This document shows, piece by piece, positions 42,560 through 45,438 of a stretch of 45,438 nucleotides of DNA (position 1 is the stretch's first letter; each line of letters begins with the position of its first letter). The stretch covers positions 1 through 45,438 of the forward strand of contig JAPLJS010000043.1 of NCBI GenBank assembly GCA_026388545.1, read 5' to 3'. Below the pieces are notes generated by a model that ran no database searches, was not told the DNA's origin, and saw only the letters and a program-made list of their open reading frames with translations. Source of the stretch: Deltaproteobacteria bacterium (GTDB taxonomy: Bacteria; Desulfobacterota; Syntrophia; Syntrophales; UBA2185). The translations under genes were made by a program, and so were the position numbers.

Positions 42560-43027
42560 ATGATTGAGAAGACATCTCGAAGGAGCGGAGAGCTCTTCAA
42601 ATCTGGTTATCTTTGAGCGGAAAGCGTTCTGCTTTCCGTGGCAGAGAGCAAAAATATTCAATCGGAATTGATCCCGAAAATCGCTACCGGCCTCTGTGGC
42701 GGCATAGCGAGGACGAGCGGAATCTGCGGGGCAGTGAGCGGAGCAGTTTTGGCGATAAATATTTTTTATGGCAGAAGCCTGCCGGATGTGCCGTTCGAGA
42801 AAAGCTACACTCCTGTTCAGAAATTGATTAAGATGTTTGCGGACACATTTGGCTCAACGAACTGCAAGGAACTCATAGGAGTCGATCTGGCAACCGCAGA
42901 GGGCCGTAAGGCGTTTCATGTGAACAATCTGCGTGAGCAATGTGGGAAATATACGGAAGAAGCCACAAGGATGGCAATGTCGCTCATTGAAAATCTTTAT
43001 AAAATAATAGCTCCAAGCGAGGTATAG
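42560..43027 (+). CDS. C_GCAxxG_C_C-family selenoprotein (UGA at codon 19)
   Basis: Reading through the in-frame TGA at 42614-42616 gives 155 residues: MIEKTSRRSGELFKSGYL-U-AESVLLSVAESKN. Then come GLCGGIARTSGICGAVSGAV and FGSTNCKELIGVDL, and a final EQCGKYTEEATRM. Canonical members have GYNCAQAVL at the UGA position, so Sec19 replaces the first conserved Cys; Cys46, Cys56, Cys102 and Cys128 are the others. GGAGG lies 6 bases before the ATG at 42560. Without readthrough, a caller would start at an internal GTG at 42638 and lose the first motif. The family is predicted to have a redox function; NCBI uses a (seleno)protein label for it. DUF362 follows 3 bases later. Confidence 0.93.
42614..42649 (+). 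promoter_or_regulatory. UGA Sec codon and candidate SECIS hairpins
   Basis: Two alternative stems follow the UGA. (a) GGAAAGC (42619-42625) pairs perfectly with GCTTTCC (42631-42637) around the loop GTTCT; its loop is only 9 bases after the UGA. (b) GCGTTCTGC (42624-42632) pairs with GCAGAGAGC (42641-42649) with one G-A mismatch and an 8-base loop starting 16 bases after the UGA. The second fits usual bSECIS spacing better, the first is a stronger helix. Confidence 0.6.
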
Positions 43028-43030
43028 ACT

Positions 43031-44101
43031 ATGTCAAAAGTAATGATCCATCCCGCTACCTATGAGAATGTCCGGGAGGCTGTCGACCGGGCATTTGATC
43101 TATTTCCTCTGGAATTGCGGGGGAAGAAAGTCCTGATAAAACCGAACGTCCTTCGCTCTTCGGAGGCGAGAGAAGGCATTGTCACAAATCCTGCCGTCCT
43201 TCGCGCCGTGGTAGAAAAGGTGGAAACGATGAAGCTGGCATCTATCGTCGTGGGCGATAATCCGGGACTTTTCAACTACGGTGCGAATGAGGAATGCTTC
43301 AAAATAACGGGCCTGATGGAAGCAGCCAAAGGCTATTACCAAAATATCGGGAACGATTCGCAGAAGGTTGACTTCAATCCCGCCTTCATTCCCACCGTAA
43401 GCGTCTCACAGGCTGTTATGGATGCTGATATCGTCATCAGCCTGCCGAAATTCAAAACCCACGGCTTAACCGTCATTACCGGAGCGATTAAAAACAGTTA
43501 CGGCATTTTGCCCGGCGCCCAGAAAGCATGGCTGCACAAGGAGTCAGGCGGCCCGGAGCGATTCCAGGAAATGCTGGTTGACGTATTTCGCCTCCGGGTG
43601 CCAGACCTGTTCATCATGGACGCCGTGGTCGGTATGGAGGGTAATGGACCGGCTTCCCCCGACCTCAGAGACATCGGCCTGATCCTTGCCTCTGACAACG
43701 CCGTGGCAATGGATGCCATCGTGGCAACCATGATGGGGTGCGAGCCAGGACGTCTGCGGATCCTTCAGAAAGCAAGGGAATTGGGTTTGGGGGACTATGA
43801 CCTCAGTACAATTGAAGTCATCGGTGAGTTGAAACCACTGCCTGATTTCAAACTTCCACCGTTCAGCGGCGAAGTGCTGCTTCACAACGAGGCCATTCAA
43901 ACACTGATCCGCAATCGAATGATCATGCGGCCGAAAGCTGATCCCGAGTTATGCACGGGGTGCGGCGCCTGTGTCGATCAGTGTCCGGTATCGGCTTTGT
44001 CAATGAGCGGCGAAAACCTTCCCCAGGTGGACGCCGATACATGTATCGCCTGTTTTTGCTGCCAGGAAATCTGTCCTGAGAAAGCCATTACATTAAGATA
44101 A
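43031..44101 (+). CDS. DUF362 protein with C-terminal 2[4Fe-4S] ferredoxin domain
   Basis: A 356-residue protein. DUF362 core (residues 1-290): GKKVLIKPNVLRSSEAREGI, then DIVISLPKFKTHGLTVITGA and DAVVGMEGNGPASPDLRDIG, LILASDNAVAMDAIVATMMG. The C-terminal ferredoxin has two CxxCxxCxxxCP motifs (CTGCGACVDQCP and CIACFCCQEICP). Its role is unknown but its cluster context implies electron transfer. It begins 3 bases after the selenoprotein stop, so the two are probably translated from the same mRNA. Confidence 0.92.
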   Translation: MSKVMIHPATYENVREAVDRAFDLFPLELRGKKVLIKPNVLRSSEAREGIVTNPAVLRAVVEKVETMKLASIVVGDNPGLFNYGANEECFKITGLMEAAKGYYQNIGNDSQKVDFNPAFIPTVSVSQAVMDADIVISLPKFKTHGLTVITGAIKNSYGILPGAQKAWLHKESGGPERFQEMLVDVFRLRVPDLFIMDAVVGMEGNGPASPDLRDIGLILASDNAVAMDAIVATMMGCEPGRLRILQKARELGLGDYDLSTIEVIGELKPLPDFKLPPFSGEVLLHNEAIQTLIRNRMIMRPKADPELCTGCGACVDQCPVSALSMSGENLPQVDADTCIACFCCQEICPEKAITLR

Positions 44102-44279
44102 ATCGTATTTCATGGTTACCCAAGCCTTTGTGATAATAGGTCCAGTCATTAACAGAGGATATTTTTATAGAACCACCGGATAAATGCCGACGGGCGTACA
44201 GCTTTACTATATGGCCGAAGATAACCCATAACGTCAGGCGTTATTCAAAGACTATCACATAAAATGGAGGAGATATTAC

Positions 44280-45242
44280 ATGATTAAGGAAATTACTGTG
44301 CAGGAGCTTAACACTGAGAGATTCATCGATGAGAAGGTCAAAGAGATCAAGGAAGCTGTCGGGGACGGAACTGCAATCAACGCCCTTTCGGGAGGCGTCG
44401 ATTCGTCTACTGTTACGATGCTCGGGCACCGAGCCCTGAGAAATAGTCTTAAGACCGTCTTTGTCGAAAACGGTCTCATGCGCGAGGGAGAGCCCGAACA
44501 GGTAGCGGGTTTTTTCCGAAAACTCGGCGTCACGGTCGAAATAGTCGATGCGCGCGAAGAGTTCTTTGCCGCACTTAAGGGAATCACGGACCCGGAAGAG
44601 AAGCGCGAGGCTATTACCCAGACCTTCTATCGAAACGTATTCGGACGCATCGTCAGGGAAAGCGGTGCGAAGCATCTTCTCCAGGGGACTATCCTGACCG
44701 ATGTCGATGAAACAATCGCAGGGATCAAGCGGCAGCATAATGTCTTCGAACAGCTCGGTATCGACACTCAGAAGGCTTTCGGTTACCGTATCATTGAACC
44801 GCTCGTTCAGCTTCGTAAGGACGGCGTCCGAAAGGTAGGAGAGGCCCTCGGGCTTCCGATCGAGCTATTCGACCGCATCCCGTTTCCGGGACCGGCGCTT
44901 TCGGCGCGGGTGATCGGTGAGGTGACGCCGGAGCGCATTGACACCGTCCGTAAGGCAACTGTCGTCGTTGAGAGGTTGCTCAAGGGAACCGGTGCATTCC
45001 AGTACATGGCGATCCTTCATGAAGACCGTGTGACCGGCATGCGTGACGGCAAACGCGATTTTGGTCAGCAGATCGAGGTGCGCTGCTGGGAGAGCATTGA
45101 CGCCCGTATTGCGACACCGACGCGGCTTTCGTTTGAAATTCTTGAGAAGCTTGCCCAGGATATTATCCGTGAGGTGCCCGGCATCGTCAGCGTCACGTAC
45201 AATATAGCTTCGAAGCCACCCTCAACGATTGAGGCGGTCTGA
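44280..45242 (+). CDS. guaA: GMP synthase ATP-pyrophosphatase subunit (no glutaminase domain)
   Basis: A 320-residue protein matching only the C-terminal part of GuaA: PP-loop LSGGVDSST (residues 36-44), then HLLQGTILTDVDETIAGIKR, EALGLPIELFDRIPFPGPAL (PGP site), and the C-terminal dimerisation domain ending TYNIASKPPSTIEAV. The class I amidotransferase domain (about 200 residues) is missing. This split type is usual in archaea (GuaA-B) and some bacteria. It aminates XMP to GMP; the glutaminase would be a separate protein, or ammonia is used directly. SD GGAGGAG lies about 9 bases before the ATG. Confidence 0.9.
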   Translation: MIKEITVQELNTERFIDEKVKEIKEAVGDGTAINALSGGVDSSTVTMLGHRALRNSLKTVFVENGLMREGEPEQVAGFFRKLGVTVEIVDAREEFFAALKGITDPEEKREAITQTFYRNVFGRIVRESGAKHLLQGTILTDVDETIAGIKRQHNVFEQLGIDTQKAFGYRIIEPLVQLRKDGVRKVGEALGLPIELFDRIPFPGPALSARVIGEVTPERIDTVRKATVVVERLLKGTGAFQYMAILHEDRVTGMRDGKRDFGQQIEVRCWESIDARIATPTRLSFEILEKLAQDIIREVPGIVSVTYNIASKPPSTIEAV

Positions 45243-45300
45243 CGGTAGTTTTGTATTCAAATGGAAAAATGATAAACTCACAAGAATTATGAAAAAAACC

Positions 45301-45319
45301 CTCTCCCTTGATGGGAGAG
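45301..45319. repeat. CTCTCCC hairpin repeat
   Basis: A perfect 7-bp stem (CTCTCCC / GGGAGAG) with the loop TTGAT. It shares its core with about 32770-32785 and is related to 31064-31091. It lies in the 104-base gap between guaA and the transposase fragment. Confidence 0.7.
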
Positions 45320-45346
45320 CAACTGTGTTAGGTGTCAAGTGTTTTT

Positions 45347-45438
45347 TTAAACTGGTAACTCCTTCCAAGTGCTATGGTTTTTTAGCATGGTGTTCAGGAT
45401 TACCAACAACTTTCTCATACAGGCGGTCAACGCAACTT
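45347..45438 (-). CDS. IS110-family transposase, C-terminal end (partial)
   Basis: Reverse frame ends VALTACMRKLLVILNTMLKN, then HSTWKELPV and TAA at 45347-45349. The block VALxACMRKLLxILNxML is the characteristic end of IS110/IS1111-family transposases (transposase IS116/IS110/IS902 domain). The N-terminus lies beyond the window. It indicates a mobile element immediately to the right of guaA. Confidence 0.85.
   Translation of the reverse strand, partial: VALTACMRKLLVILNTMLKNHSTWKELPV

Overview
The window looks like a chromosomal segment of an anaerobic Desulfobacterota (former Deltaproteobacteria, Syntrophia-like) bacterium. Reasons: two selenoproteins with in-frame UGA codons, an IspH-UbiA prenyltransferase fusion, a PilT pair, DUF362/ferredoxin redox proteins, DUF1385 and PSP1 (RicT) housekeeping genes, and many REP-like hairpins. 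This is inferred from gene content only; no 16S rRNA is present.

Layout. 1-1708 (minus strand) holds RNA-binding and folding genes: two RRM proteins, a cold-shock protein with a long leader, and a SlyD-like FKBP broken by a one-base frameshift. 2251-6332 holds a patatin-like lipoprotein, two small Cys-rich/membrane ORFs behind a strong promoter, and a two-gene operon (pyruvate-kinase C-domain protein, exported transglutaminase). 6597-6997 is a HesB/IscA-like selenoprotein with its own promoter, operator-like palindrome and SECIS hairpin. 7049-11000 carries an inverted-repeat element, a TPR protein, and a pilus-retraction cluster (PilT, PilT/PilU-like, degenerate receiver). 11195-12400 is tRNA-Ala(CGC) with promoter and terminator, then a RelBE-type toxin-antitoxin pair, a PIN-domain remnant and a 22-bp tandem repeat.

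12587-16244 encodes a deoxyhypusine-synthase-like enzyme and the operon xseA-xseB-ispA, followed by dxs, tlyA, ispH-UbiA and a lipoprotein (to 21417). Together dxs, ispA, ispH and the later long-chain polyprenyl synthase (30076) provide MEP-pathway isoprenoid precursors and prenyl chains, and the UbiA domain consumes them. 21511-26755 has a NifU-type scaffold, a ferredoxin, and the conserved set tmk-holB-ricT-metG; ricT appears to use a rare CTG start. 26896-32698 has DUF1385, a small exported protein, PilZ, a DUF-type small protein, a LUD-domain protein, the polyprenyl synthase and the NAD(P)HX repair enzyme.

33132-41798 is a defence island: HigB toxin with a HigA-ImmA/IrrE antitoxin, a TIR-domain protein with an unfamiliar C-terminal domain, a 48-residue zinc ribbon, a Gabija-like pair (OLD-type ATPase/TOPRIM nuclease overlapping a UvrD-like helicase by 4 bp), a truncated type III Mod-like fragment, and an apparently orphan N6-adenine methyltransferase. 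After it comes a redox operon (41839-44101): two-TM protein, antibiotic-biosynthesis-monooxygenase-like protein, a C_GCAxxG_C_C-family selenoprotein, and a DUF362-ferredoxin. The window ends with a GMP synthase PPase subunit lacking a glutaminase domain, and the tail of an IS110-family transposase.

The most interesting items are the two selenoproteins, whose UGA codons would make a normal gene caller truncate them, and the TIR-zinc ribbon-Gabija arrangement.
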